Assembly: GCF_042676145.1 (NCBI RefSeq)
Contig: NZ_JBHTJW010000002.1
Span: forward strand, 1,488,001 to 1,552,000
Length of the DNA: 64,000 bases
DNA from: Methylophilus glucosoxydans
GTDB taxonomy: Bacteria; Pseudomonadota; Gammaproteobacteria; Burkholderiales; Methylophilaceae
Reading direction: 5' to 3'
Part shown: piece after piece, positions 35,926-45,006 of the stretch
How the letters are laid out: each line of letters opens with the position of its first letter
Position numbering within the stretch: the stretch's first letter is position 1
The notes under the pieces: generated by a model
What the model was told of the DNA's origin: nothing
The model's input: the letters and a program-made list of their open reading frames with translations, nothing else
Database searches by the model: none
Made by a program: the position numbers and the translations under genes

Positions 35926-36348
35926 ATGACTGAAATTCAAGAGCCAAATGCTTCCAAACAATCGTTGTTTGACTGGCTGGGCGGCACAGAAAAAGGGACT
36001 GAGACCATCCGACAGCTAGTGGAAACCTTTTATGACATCATGGATAGCGACCCAAAAGCGGCGGGGTTACGCGCCATTCACCAGCCAGATCTCACCGAGG
36101 CACGCGAAAAGCTGTTTATGTTTTTAAGTGGCTGGACGGGCGGGCCGCAGTTGTATATCGAACGCTATGGTCATCCCAGATTACGGGCACGGCATTTGCC
36201 GTTTTCCATTGGTGAGTCCGAGCGCGATCAATGGATGTATTGCATGATTAAAGCCATGCATACCTTACAGTTTGAAGAGTCGCTGATGAAGCATATTGCC
36301 AATCAATTGTATGGCGTGGCGGATTTTATGCGCAATCGCGAGGGTTAA
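35926..36348 (+). CDS. Group II truncated haemoglobin
   Basis: A 140-residue 2-over-2 globin that binds O2 or NO. Seen: LVETFYDIMDSDPKA (helix B/CD region), KLFMFLSGWTGGPQLYIERYG, the proximal His in RARHLPFSIG, and the group II Trp in RDQWMYCM. Start ATG 35926; GTG 35920 is a two-residue longer option. It begins 11 bp after purT and is probably co-transcribed; a terminator follows. Likely role in NO or oxygen handling. Confidence 0.9.
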   Translation: MTEIQEPNASKQSLFDWLGGTEKGTETIRQLVETFYDIMDSDPKAAGLRAIHQPDLTEAREKLFMFLSGWTGGPQLYIERYGHPRLRARHLPFSIGESERDQWMYCMIKAMHTLQFEESLMKHIANQLYGVADFMRNREG

Positions 36349-36392
36349 TCCCCTTAATATTCGCAAGCTCAACCTCTCATCCGCAGAAAGAA

Positions 36393-36417
36393 AAAGCCCC
36401 GAATCTCGGGGCTTTGT
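36393..36417. terminator. Terminator after the truncated haemoglobin gene
   Basis: Perfect 10-bp stem aaagccccga / tcggggcttt with loop atc; followed by TGTC. Lies between convergent genes and may serve both. Confidence 0.8.
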
Positions 36418-36469
36418 CATCATCGCGATCCCAGTTCTAGGACTTCAGTGTTGTCTCTGGGATACAGGC

Positions 36470-37921
36470 TTAGGACTCAATATTCGCGGTCTCCGCTGCA
36501 TTTTCAGCAGGTTGCTGAGCAGGGAGATCTGATTTCTGCTTAGACCTGCCTGTCGTGCGCTTGGCTTGCGTGCGGTTTTGCGGCGTCGCTTTAAAGCCAA
36601 ATCCACCCAGCAGCGCGGCAACCACTTTGCGTTTTACGTTTGCTGCAGATTTTGCCGTGACCGCTTTGGGCGCGGCCGTGGCGGCGGCTGGCTGGTAAGG
36701 CTGCTCAAACCAGGCATCCTTGCCGCTGGAGGCTTTAGAGGGGCGTGAACGCGTAGGGGTCGTACTGCTGCTGACATTCGCTTTTTCTTTTGGAATCTGT
36801 TTTTTGATGAGCTTTTCAATCTCGTCAAAATACTTGGTTTCATCCTCGTCGATCAGCGAAATGGCAATGCCTTTAGCGCCTGCACGGCCTGTACGGCCAA
36901 TACGGTGCACGTAATCTTCTGGCGCAGTAGAGATCTCGTAGTTAACCACCAATGGCAAGTCGGTGATATCCAGACCGCGTGCGGCGACATCGGTCGCAAC
37001 CAATGCGTGAATAGTGCCCGCCTTAAACGCGTCAAGTGCTTCGATCCGTTCTTTTTGCGATTTGTCACCATGAATCGCGCTGCAAGGCACCTGATCACGT
37101 TCCAGGGCTCTGGCCAGCTTGCTGGCCGAAAGCTTGGTTTTGGTAAACACAATGACCTGCTGATTGGGGTATTGCTTGAGCAGTTGTACCAAAAACCGCT
37201 GTTTCTGGTCAGTGTTCACCAAAAACGCTTTTTGCTCCACATTGTCGTTGGTGGCGTTGCTGCGTGCCACTTCAATCAATGTCGGATTATTTAAAAACGC
37301 ATCTGCCAGTTTTTTGATTTCATCAGAAAATGTCGCCGAGAACATCAGATTTTGCCGCTGTTTTGGCAACAAGGCCAGAATGCGCTTCAAGTCGGGCATA
37401 AAGCCCATATCCAGCATGCGGTCGGCTTCGTCCAACACCAGAAACTGTACCTGGTTTAACGACAAGGTTTTTTGCTCGACATGGTCCAGCAGGCGGCCGG
37501 GTGTCGCGACCAGGATTTCAACGCCTGTCTTGAGGATAGGCGTTTGCGTCTTGATATCTACACCGCCATACACCACAGTACTACGCAAAGCCGTGTGTTT
37601 GGCATAGGTTTTGATGTTGTCGTATACCTGAATCGCCAGCTCACGTGTCGGCGCCAGCACCAAGGCCCGGATGGGATGCTTGGCTGGCGAGGTGCTGGTG
37701 CTGGCCAATGGCAGCAGGGTATGCAAAATTGGCAGCGAAAACGCCGCCGTTTTGCCCGTCCCGGTTTGCGCACCGGCCATCAAATCCATGTGCTGCAAGG
37801 CGAGGGGAATCGCCTGCGCCTGAATCGGCGTCGGCGTGGTATACCCGGATTCCTCAATCGCTTTCAACAGCGGCTCGGCCAGGCCGAGCGCACGAAAATC
37901 TACAATGGTTTGCTCAGTCAT
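36470..37921 (-). CDS. DEAD-box RNA helicase (RhlE-like), downstream copy
   Basis: ATP-dependent RNA helicase of 483 residues. Seen: Q motif TPTPIQAQAIP, AQTGTGKTAAF (motif I), PTRELAIQ, TPGRLLD, VLDEADRMLDMGFMP (DEAD), FSATFS (SAT), and HRIGRTGRAG; then a C-terminal tail rich in Ser, Ala, Lys and Arg (about 385-483) of the RNA-binding type. Nine bp after another DEAD-box gene in the same direction, so the pair is one operon. Expected roles are ribosome assembly, RNA decay or cold adaptation. Confidence 0.92.
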   Translation of the reverse strand: MTEQTIVDFRALGLAEPLLKAIEESGYTTPTPIQAQAIPLALQHMDLMAGAQTGTGKTAAFSLPILHTLLPLASTSTSPAKHPIRALVLAPTRELAIQVYDNIKTYAKHTALRSTVVYGGVDIKTQTPILKTGVEILVATPGRLLDHVEQKTLSLNQVQFLVLDEADRMLDMGFMPDLKRILALLPKQRQNLMFSATFSDEIKKLADAFLNNPTLIEVARSNATNDNVEQKAFLVNTDQKQRFLVQLLKQYPNQQVIVFTKTKLSASKLARALERDQVPCSAIHGDKSQKERIEALDAFKAGTIHALVATDVAARGLDITDLPLVVNYEISTAPEDYVHRIGRTGRAGAKGIAISLIDEDETKYFDEIEKLIKKQIPKEKANVSSSTTPTRSRPSKASSGKDAWFEQPYQPAAATAAPKAVTAKSAANVKRKVVAALLGGFGFKATPQNRTQAKRTTGRSKQKSDLPAQQPAENAAETANIES

Positions 37922-37930
37922 AGGCTAGGC

Positions 37931-39481
37931 TTAGGCAAATGAACGAGGACGTTTGGCGGCGCCACCACCATTGTCACCAAAGGATTTTCCCGCTGGACGT
38001 GGTTTTTGATTGCTACGGCTGGCGTTAGGATTGCCAAAGCGTTCCTGGCTATTGGTTGGACGTGGGCGGCGCTGGCCAAACTCGTCCGCCAATGCACGGG
38101 CAAACTGGAAGTCGGTGTCTTTGTTGTAGCTCTTGCTGTTACCGTTGACTTCTTTGCTTTGTCCGGCTTCTGGGGTACGCGGTGCACGTGGCTTATTGTT
38201 TTGCGCATCGCGCTGGCCTTCACGTGCAACACGTTCACCAAATGACTTTGGCTGTGCTGAACGCTCGTCGCGACGGAAGCCACCTTTACCTTGTGGTTTG
38301 CCAGGGCGCTTGCCACGACGGCTATCGCCATCATCCATGCGTACCGCACGTTTTGGCTCAAAACCGGCAATCACTTCAGCCTGTAATTTCTGGCCAGTAT
38401 ATTGCTCGATTTTGCGCAGCAAATGACGATCGGCGTTTGAAGCAAACGAAATCGCAACGCCGGTATTGTTGGCGCGGCCAGTACGGCCAATGCGGTGTAC
38501 ATAGTCTTCAGCAAATTTAGGCAGGTCGTAGTTAATGACGTGTGAAATACCTTGTACATCAATGCCGCGCGCTGCAACATCCGTCGCTACCAGCACTTTT
38601 ACATCGCCGTGGCGCAATTTTGTCAGCGTGCGGTTACGCGCACCTTGAGTCATGTCGCCGTGCAATGCGGCAGTGCTATGGCCGGCAGCATACAAGTCTT
38701 CAGCCAACAAATCGGCATGGCGCTTGGTGCTGGTGAAAATAATGGTTTGATTCACATCTGGCGCAATCAGCAAGTGCTCCAGCAGTTTGTTCTTGTGGTT
38801 CATGTCATCCACAAAGTGCAAACGTTGTTCAATGTTGGCATGTTTTTCTTTTTGACCAGCCACCTGAATAGTGAGTGGATTATTGAGGAAACGTTTGCCG
38901 ATATCCATAATCCCGTCAAGAGTGGCAGAGAACAGTAAAGTTTGGCGCTCAGCAGGCAAGGCTTCGCAAATACGCTCTACATCCGGCATAAAGCCCATAT
39001 CCAGCATGCGGTCAGCTTCATCCAGCACCAGCATCTGCAGGCGGCTCAGGTCAATGCGGCCACGCTCAAGGTGATCAATAAAACGGCCTGGCGTTGCTAC
39101 CAGAATATCCAGTGGTTGCGACAGCAGCTTGTTTTGCAATGGGTAAGGCATGCCACCCACAATGCTGATGCAGCGTGCACGCAAGAATTTACCGTATTTA
39201 CGTGCGGCTTCATTCACTTGTGCAGCCAGTTCACGGGTTGGTGTAAGTACCAGGATGCGTGGGCCACGGCTGCGCACCGGGTGTGGTGTTGCCAGCAAGT
39301 TTAAAGCGGGCAGGGTAAATGCAGCGGTCTTGCCGGTGCCGGTTTGTGCAGAAGCCATAATGTCACGGCCTTGCAATGCTTCAGGAATAGATTGTGCCTG
39401 AATCGGTGTTGGGTTTTCATAGCCTGCGTCGGTCAATGCGCGCAAAATGGAGGGGTCGAGATTTAAATCTGCAAAAGACAA
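37931..39481 (-). CDS. rhlE: DEAD-box RNA helicase RhlE-like, upstream copy
   Basis: 516-residue DEAD-box helicase. Seen: Q motif NPTPIQAQSIPEAL, ASAQTGTGKTAAF, PTRELAAQV, VLDEADRMLDMGFMPD, FSATLDG and HRIGRTGRANN; tail from about 395 rich in Arg, Gly, Asn and Gln (GGFRRDERSAQPK, SNQKPRPAGKS). The start is TTG at 39481, preceded by AAAGGGA, with no in-frame ATG near. TTG can limit translation. The gene leads a two-helicase operon behind a long intergenic region. Confidence 0.9.
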   Translation of the reverse strand: MSFADLNLDPSILRALTDAGYENPTPIQAQSIPEALQGRDIMASAQTGTGKTAAFTLPALNLLATPHPVRSRGPRILVLTPTRELAAQVNEAARKYGKFLRARCISIVGGMPYPLQNKLLSQPLDILVATPGRFIDHLERGRIDLSRLQMLVLDEADRMLDMGFMPDVERICEALPAERQTLLFSATLDGIMDIGKRFLNNPLTIQVAGQKEKHANIEQRLHFVDDMNHKNKLLEHLLIAPDVNQTIIFTSTKRHADLLAEDLYAAGHSTAALHGDMTQGARNRTLTKLRHGDVKVLVATDVAARGIDVQGISHVINYDLPKFAEDYVHRIGRTGRANNTGVAISFASNADRHLLRKIEQYTGQKLQAEVIAGFEPKRAVRMDDGDSRRGKRPGKPQGKGGFRRDERSAQPKSFGERVAREGQRDAQNNKPRAPRTPEAGQSKEVNGNSKSYNKDTDFQFARALADEFGQRRPRPTNSQERFGNPNASRSNQKPRPAGKSFGDNGGGAAKRPRSFA

Positions 39482-39858
39482 GGAATGTCCCTTTCATCAA
39501 CAATTAAAAAGGGCGCTAGTAAAGCAAATGCAAAGCCAGTCAATTACATTGCACAAAGTGCGCATGTAGTACTTGCTGAGCGAAAGCAACATCAGGAATG
39601 GATTGCTTTTACCGGCGCTTGGGCATGGCCACTAACCGATAAAAGAAGATGGTGTCATCAAGACTTCATCTAAAGATGATAACCTCAAAAATTCGCGAGT
39701 TATCGACAGGTCAGGGCAATGAATTTAAAACGTATTGGGCTAGTAGAGCACCAGCAACGCTTTAAAGTTGCTCGCAGTATATCCATTTTATTTTAAAAGT
39801 CAATTATTTAGTTGATTTGTGATAAAATCGCGCCCTTTCCAAACAGATGGCAGTTCAC
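39482..39858. other. Intergenic region between divergent rhlE operon and typA
   Basis: About 370 bp without a supported gene. It must hold the leader and promoter of the helicase operon (minus) and the promoter of typA (plus; gataaaat near 39823 is a candidate -10). A 62-codon frame at 39485-39673 lies in the helicase leader and lacks a ribosome binding site. A long leader is common for cold-regulated helicases, but no fold was recognised. Confidence 0.4.
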
Positions 39859-41667
39859 ATGGCACGCAATTTAAGAAATATCGCAATTATCGCCCACGTT
39901 GACCACGGTAAAACCACCATGGTCGATAAGCTACTTCAACAGTCAGGTACTTTTGCCTCACACCAAGCGGTGACTGAGCGTGTGATGGATAGCAATGATC
40001 TCGAAAAAGAGCGTGGCATTACCATTTTGGCCAAAAACACCGCCTTAACGTATGAAGGCACGCATATCAATATCGTTGATACCCCGGGCCACGCCGACTT
40101 TGGTGGTGAGGTAGAGCGTGTATTGGGTATGGTGGATGGCGTATTGCTGTTGGTGGATGCCGTTGACGGCCCCATGCCACAAACCCGTTTCGTGACGAAG
40201 AAAGCACTGGCACTAGGTTTGAAGCCTATTGTCGTGATTAACAAGGTAGACCGTCCAAGTGCCCGTCCGGATTGGGTGATCAACCACACTTTTGATTTGT
40301 TTGCCAATTTGGGTGCAACGGATGAGCAATTAGACTTCCCTGTGGTCTATGCCTCTGCCTTGAATGGCTTTGCAACGCTGGACCTGAAAAATCCTTCAGA
40401 CAATATGCGCGCCCTGTTTGAAACGATTTTGAGTCACGTTGAGCCACCTAAAGGCGACAGCGATGCTCCATTGCAATTGCAAATTTCAGCCTTGGACTAT
40501 TCGACATATACTGGTCGTTTGGGCGTTGGTCGTATCACTAACGGTCGTATCAAGCCAGGCCAAGTCGTAGCAGTGATGCGCGAAGATGAACAAGTCGCAC
40601 AAGGCCGTATTAACCAAGTGCTTGGTTTTAAAGGTTTAGAGCGTGTGCCGGTTGAAGAAGCCGAAGCTGGTGACATTGTGATCATCTCAGGGATCGAAGA
40701 AATCGGTATTGGCTTCACCATCTGTGATCGCGACAAACCTGTTGGTTTGCCACATTTGGGCGTAGATGAGCCAACTTTGACCATGGACTTTATGGTCAAC
40801 ACCTCACCATTAGCCGGCACTGAAGGTAAGTTCATCACTTCACGTCAAATTCGTGATCGTTTAACCAAAGAATTGTTGGTTAACGTGGCTTTGCGCGTTG
40901 AAGATACTGAAGACACCGATGTTTTCCGTGTGTCTGGTCGTGGCGAATTGCACCTGACCATTTTGCTGGAAAACATGCGTCGTGAAGGCTTTGAAATTGC
41001 CGTGGGTAAGCCACGCGTCGTGTTCAGAGAGATCAATGGCGAAAAATGTGAGCCTTATGAAATCCTGACTGTAGACGTTGAAGATGAAAATCAGGGCGCG
41101 GTCATGGAGGAGTTAGGCCGTCGTCGCGGTGAAATGACTAACATGGAATCTGATGGTAACGGTCGCACACGTTTGGAATACCGCATTCCAGCACGCGGCC
41201 TGATTGGTTTCCAGGGTGAGTTCTTAACCTTAACCCGTGGTACAGGCTTGATGGCGCATATTTTTGACGAATACGCGCCTGTAAAAGCAGACATGCCAGG
41301 CCGTCGTAATGGCGTACTTATTTCAGCTGAACAAGGTGAGGCCGTTGCCTATGCCTTATGGAAGCTGCAAGATCGCGGCAAAATGTTCTCTAGCCCAGGC
41401 GACCGACTGTATGAAGGCATGATCATCGGTATTCATAGCCGCGACAATGACCTGGTCGTTAACCCGATCAAGGGCAAACAACTCACAAACGTACGTGCTT
41501 CTGGTACAGACGAAGCGGTGCGTTTGATCCCGCCAGTCTCGCTAAGCCTGGAAAGTGCCGTAGAGTTTATTGACGATGACGAATTGGTCGAAATCACACC
41601 AAAAACCATCCGTCTGCGTAAACGCTACCTGTTAGAGCACGAGCGTAAACGTGCTTCTAAAGACTAA
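39859..41667 (+). CDS. typA: Ribosome-associated GTPase TypA/BipA
   Basis: Translational GTPase of the EF-G family, involved in ribosome assembly and stress adaptation. Seen: G1 AHVDHGKTTMVDKLLQQ, RGITILAKNTA, G3 DTPGHADFGGEVERVL, G4 NKVDRPSARPDW, EF-G-like domains and the BipA C-terminal domain RASGTDEAVRLIPP..EFIDDDELVEITP. ATG 39859 gives the usual short N-terminus MARNLRNIAII; an in-frame ATG at 39847 adds four residues. About 602 residues. Confidence 0.96.
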   Translation: MARNLRNIAIIAHVDHGKTTMVDKLLQQSGTFASHQAVTERVMDSNDLEKERGITILAKNTALTYEGTHINIVDTPGHADFGGEVERVLGMVDGVLLLVDAVDGPMPQTRFVTKKALALGLKPIVVINKVDRPSARPDWVINHTFDLFANLGATDEQLDFPVVYASALNGFATLDLKNPSDNMRALFETILSHVEPPKGDSDAPLQLQISALDYSTYTGRLGVGRITNGRIKPGQVVAVMREDEQVAQGRINQVLGFKGLERVPVEEAEAGDIVIISGIEEIGIGFTICDRDKPVGLPHLGVDEPTLTMDFMVNTSPLAGTEGKFITSRQIRDRLTKELLVNVALRVEDTEDTDVFRVSGRGELHLTILLENMRREGFEIAVGKPRVVFREINGEKCEPYEILTVDVEDENQGAVMEELGRRRGEMTNMESDGNGRTRLEYRIPARGLIGFQGEFLTLTRGTGLMAHIFDEYAPVKADMPGRRNGVLISAEQGEAVAYALWKLQDRGKMFSSPGDRLYEGMIIGIHSRDNDLVVNPIKGKQLTNVRASGTDEAVRLIPPVSLSLESAVEFIDDDELVEITPKTIRLRKRYLLEHERKRASKD

Positions 41668-41681
41668 GCTCTGCTCAGTAT

Positions 41682-41712
41682 AAAAAACGCCAGTGTTATG
41701 CTGGCGTTTTTT
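41682..41712 (+). terminator. Terminator of typA
   Basis: Perfect 12-bp stem aaaaaacgccag / ctggcgtttttt, loop tgttatg, 15 bp after the typA stop. Confidence 0.9.
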
Positions 41713-41896
41713 ATTAGGAAGCACGCACAGCTTAAGCTTTAGAAGTGCTTTCGGATAACTAATCTACCTTTTGTATAAAAAGTTAAATTTTTTGTGAGTG
41801 CTAATAGATTTAACTATAAGTGTTTATACAAGCATATATAAATAAAATGTAATATTTGCTTTAAAGTATGCAAAAAATAGAAGCGTTATAGTTTTC
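41713..41896. other. AT-rich intergenic stretch before the DUF3883 gene
   Basis: About 180 bp, much richer in A+T than the surrounding DNA (many TTTAAA, TATATAAATAAAA runs), with no gene, no clear promoter and no repeat that I can support. It looks like accessory DNA inserted after the typA terminator. Confidence 0.5.
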
Positions 41897-42652
41897 ATGG
41901 AGCACCGATTGTCTAAGACTATTACCACTCAAGAGCTTGTGAAACTAACAGCTGGTGGAGACGATTACATTCGAACTAAGCTGAATGTAGTGAAGGGTTT
42001 GGCACTTCGTATGGATTTGAATCCCGATGCTCCTGATGCAGTCGTATTTGGAAAAGGTCCTAGGGTTGAGGGAAGGGCGCGACTCTTTTTAGAGTCAGGA
42101 GCCGTTGTGCCCGCTTATGTTAAACGTGGTGTCAATAAGTGGGAGTATCTTGGTCTGTTTCGCGCCACCGAAATCAGATATGACAAAGAAACGATTGAAT
42201 ATCATCTTGGCAATCGAAAGCCTGAGGAGGTCGCAGGCGTTTTGTTCTTAGCGTCCGTTGAGGAGCCCAAAATTGCTATGATCGGCGGAGGTTTTCCTGA
42301 TGCTGCAACTCGAAAAGAGATCGAGGATGCTGCCATTAAGCATGTAACTAACTCTCTCAAGAAAGATGGTTTTCAAGTAGATGACCGTCAAAACGAGAAT
42401 CTAGGGTACGATCTTTTGGCAATAAAAGATACAGTTACTAGATTCATTGAAGTAAAGGGAACTGACAACCCAGAGCCCAGGTTTTTTATCACTAGAAATG
42501 AGTCAAAATTTGCTGATGAAAACTCCGAATGGTTTATTTACATTGTCTGTATGGCAAGACGCTCTCCCCAGCTTCACGTATTTACGGGACGTGAAATGCG
42601 TCAGAAATTTAGCTTTTCTCCGTTGGCATGGGAGTGTAATTTAGCCGAGTAG
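41897..42652 (+). CDS. DUF3883 (NO VEIN-type) domain protein, possible defence-linked nuclease-fold
   Basis: A 251-residue soluble protein. The C-terminal half has the DUF3883 pattern: a helix beginning RKEIEDAAIKHVTNSL, DDRQNENLGYDLLAI, RFIEVKGTDN and ITRNESKFA..WFIYIVCMA; the GYDLLA...E-V-K spacing resembles PD-(D/E)XK nuclease-like folds. The N-terminal half (VEGRARLFLESG, YVKRGVNKWEYLGLFRA) I do not recognise with certainty. DUF3883 is often found in restriction and anti-phage proteins. It stands alone, in AT-rich DNA, without a methylase or helicase partner, between typA and ppk2. Ribosome binding site weak. Confidence 0.7.
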   Translation: MEHRLSKTITTQELVKLTAGGDDYIRTKLNVVKGLALRMDLNPDAPDAVVFGKGPRVEGRARLFLESGAVVPAYVKRGVNKWEYLGLFRATEIRYDKETIEYHLGNRKPEEVAGVLFLASVEEPKIAMIGGGFPDAATRKEIEDAAIKHVTNSLKKDGFQVDDRQNENLGYDLLAIKDTVTRFIEVKGTDNPEPRFFITRNESKFADENSEWFIYIVCMARRSPQLHVFTGREMRQKFSFSPLAWECNLAE

Positions 42653-42747
42653 GGAGCAATGCGTTGTGATCCTAAGTTGTCTCTACCTTTTGCAACCCTC
42701 TCAGCTTGAGATACACTGCTTGTGATTTTGTCATCTTGGCAGGCCTC

Positions 42748-43560
42748 ATGGAAAAGCTGGAAAAATACCGCGTCAACCCTAAAAAATTCTCCTTCAAGCA
42801 ATATTCTCCCGATGACCGCTCAGCGCGGAGTGAAGATAAAGCGCAGAATTTGGCCGAGTTGGCAAAACTGACTGAGGCAATTAATGCGCGGCAGGATATT
42901 TTGCATGCTGAGGGCAAGCATAAGGTGATTTTGCTGTTGCAGGGCATGGATACCAGCGGCAAGGATGGCACAGTGAAGCATGTGTTCAGTGCTTGTGACC
43001 CGTTAGGCATTCGTCTTGCGAGTTTTAAAGCGCCTAGCGCTGATGAGCTGGCGCATGATTATTTATGGCGGGTGCATGCGCAGGTGCCGGCAAACGGTGA
43101 GTTGGTAATTTTTAACCGTAGCCATTATGAAGACGTGTTGATTGTGAAGGTGCATGGCTGGATTGATGAGGTGGAATGCAAGCGCCGTTATCAGCAAATC
43201 AACGATTTTGAGCGTATGTTGACCGAGACGGGCACAACACTGATCAAGTGTTTTTTACATATCTCGAAAGAAGAGCAAAAGAAGCGCCTGCAAGAGCGTC
43301 TGGATGAACCGACCAAGCATTGGAAATTTAATCCGAAAGATCTGGAAGAGCGGGCGCTTTGGGAGGATTATATGCAAGCGTATGAATCTGCCTTGCAAGC
43401 CACTTCTACCGAATATGCCCCCTGGTATGTGATCCCGGCCAATTCCAAGACCAACCGCAATCTGCTGATTTCACGTTTGTTGCTGGAGACGCTGAATCAA
43501 CTGCCATTGGCTTACCCGCCTAAACCCAAGGAATGGGATGCTTTGAAGATTAAAGACTAA
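42748..43560 (+). CDS. ppk2: Polyphosphate kinase 2 family protein
   Basis: Uses polyphosphate to phosphorylate nucleoside mono- or diphosphates. Seen: Walker A LLQGMDTSGKDG at about 65-74, AFKAPSADELAHDYLWRVH-type lid (FKAPSADELAHDYLWR), Walker B with the NRSHYEDVL segment, and an Arg-rich RYQQINDFERML stretch. ATG 42748 follows GGCAGG; the frame is open 14 codons upstream. 270 residues. The nucleotide preference (ADP or GDP, or AMP) cannot be told from sequence alone. Confidence 0.9.
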   Translation: MEKLEKYRVNPKKFSFKQYSPDDRSARSEDKAQNLAELAKLTEAINARQDILHAEGKHKVILLLQGMDTSGKDGTVKHVFSACDPLGIRLASFKAPSADELAHDYLWRVHAQVPANGELVIFNRSHYEDVLIVKVHGWIDEVECKRRYQQINDFERMLTETGTTLIKCFLHISKEEQKKRLQERLDEPTKHWKFNPKDLEERALWEDYMQAYESALQATSTEYAPWYVIPANSKTNRNLLISRLLLETLNQLPLAYPPKPKEWDALKIKD

Positions 43561-43651
43561 GCGCCGGATTGGTTGAATTTAATGATTTTACGCTGTGAGA
43601 ATGCGCGGTAGTTAAAGTCTAATAGGGCAATTGCGATTATCATCACTCTCC

Positions 43652-44989
43652 ATGAGTTTACGTTTCAGGTTAAATCTTTTAGTCACCATGCTGTCGCTGG
43701 CTTTTTTGGTCGCGGCAGGCGTGGTGTTGGTGCGCGACACCAAAGACAGTATTCGTGAGCGGGTGGAGGCGGCTACGCGGGTAACGGTGCAATTGCTGGA
43801 TACGGTGATTGTCAGTTCTGCTATGAATCCCAGCCTGGGGCCGACGCATTATGTGTTGCAGGACTTTTTGCGCTCTTTGGGCTATGTGCGCAGCAGCCGG
43901 ATTGAGCTGTATGACTATGCCAATAACCCGTTGTATCTTTCTCCTGGCTCCACTTTTAAATCTGAGGTCATCCCGCCACAATGGTTTGTACGTCTGGTGG
44001 CCCCCAAGGTCGAAACCGTGACGCGCCGCGTGCGGTATGGGGTGCTGATTGTTCACTCCAGTGCAGAAGGCTCGATTCGGGAGGCTTGGTCCGGGTTTCG
44101 CCAATTGATGATTATGGGCATTGGTTTTTTTGTGCTGCTCAACTTGTTGGTGTATGGCTTGCTGAGTCATGCGTTGCGCCCGGTCAGGCATATTTTGCAT
44201 GCGATTAACCGCATAGAGCAGGGTGATTTGACAACGCGCCTGGAGCGCTTCTCTTTGCCCGAGTTTGACCGTATTGGTCAAAGCTTGAATCAGATGGCTG
44301 TCTCGCTGGATGCCGAACGCCAGTTGGAGCAAAACCGCCAGCTTACGCAACTGATACAGCAGCATATTGAAGACGAGCGGCGCAGCCTGGCGCGTGAGCT
44401 GCATGATGAGCTCGGCCAGTATGTGACCGCGATCAAAACCTTTGCCGTGGCTATTGTGAACAAAACCAAGGCGACCACGCCTGATATCTCTGCCAATGCG
44501 CAGACCATCGTGGCGGCGGCCAACCATATTTACGACGGCATGCACAATATCATCCGCCAGTTACGTCCGGCCGCCATGGATAATATGGGCCTGGTGGAAA
44601 CCTTGCGCGATATGATATCTGGTTACCAGGCGCAGCATCCAGAATTAAGCATACAGCTGCATGTCTCTGGCGAGTTTCAGCCCATGGGCGAGAATGTGAA
44701 CATCAATCTTTACCGCATTGTGCAAGAGGCGGTGAATAACGCCATCAAGCACGCGCATGCACAATGTATCAATGTGCATTTGCTGCTGGATAAGGATGGC
44801 TTGCGCCTGATGATCTGTGATGATGGCGTGGGGATGCATATCGACAACGTGGACCAGACCAAGCATTTTGGCTTGCTGGGCATGCGTGAACGTGTACAAG
44901 CATTGCATGGGCAATTTAAAGTAGTTTCGCAGCCAGATGCTGGCCGTGGAACCACCCTGGAAGTTCGGTTGCCTATACAATCAGCATAA
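43652..44989 (+). CDS. NarX-type sensor histidine kinase
   Basis: Membrane sensor of about 445 residues. Seen: TM1 at 7-27 (LLVTMLSLAFLVAAG), a periplasmic sensor region of about 125 residues, TM2 at about 152-172 (MGIGFFVLLNLLVYGLL), a HAMP domain, a HisKA_3 phospho-acceptor in LARELHDELGQYVTAIK with His near 250, and a HATPase domain with EAVNNAIKHAHA (N box), DDGVGMH and GLLGMRERVQALHG. ATG 43652 is chosen; a TTG at 43631 is the alternative. It precedes its LuxR-type partner by 17 bp. The signal is unknown. Confidence 0.88.
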   Translation: MSLRFRLNLLVTMLSLAFLVAAGVVLVRDTKDSIRERVEAATRVTVQLLDTVIVSSAMNPSLGPTHYVLQDFLRSLGYVRSSRIELYDYANNPLYLSPGSTFKSEVIPPQWFVRLVAPKVETVTRRVRYGVLIVHSSAEGSIREAWSGFRQLMIMGIGFFVLLNLLVYGLLSHALRPVRHILHAINRIEQGDLTTRLERFSLPEFDRIGQSLNQMAVSLDAERQLEQNRQLTQLIQQHIEDERRSLARELHDELGQYVTAIKTFAVAIVNKTKATTPDISANAQTIVAAANHIYDGMHNIIRQLRPAAMDNMGLVETLRDMISGYQAQHPELSIQLHVSGEFQPMGENVNINLYRIVQEAVNNAIKHAHAQCINVHLLLDKDGLRLMICDDGVGMHIDNVDQTKHFGLLGMRERVQALHGQFKVVSQPDAGRGTTLEVRLPIQSA

Positions 44990-45006
44990 ATAAAGGGGAG
45001 ACAAGT

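Noticed and set aside
39485..39673. 62-codon frame in the leader of the helicase operon
   Set aside because: Starts in the helicase ribosome-binding region on the other strand, has no ribosome binding site of its own and no homology that I recognise.
43679..44545. 288-codon frame antisense to the sensor kinase gene
   Set aside because: Overlaps a gene with clear HAMP/HisKA/HATPase motifs; the antisense product has no recognisable domain.
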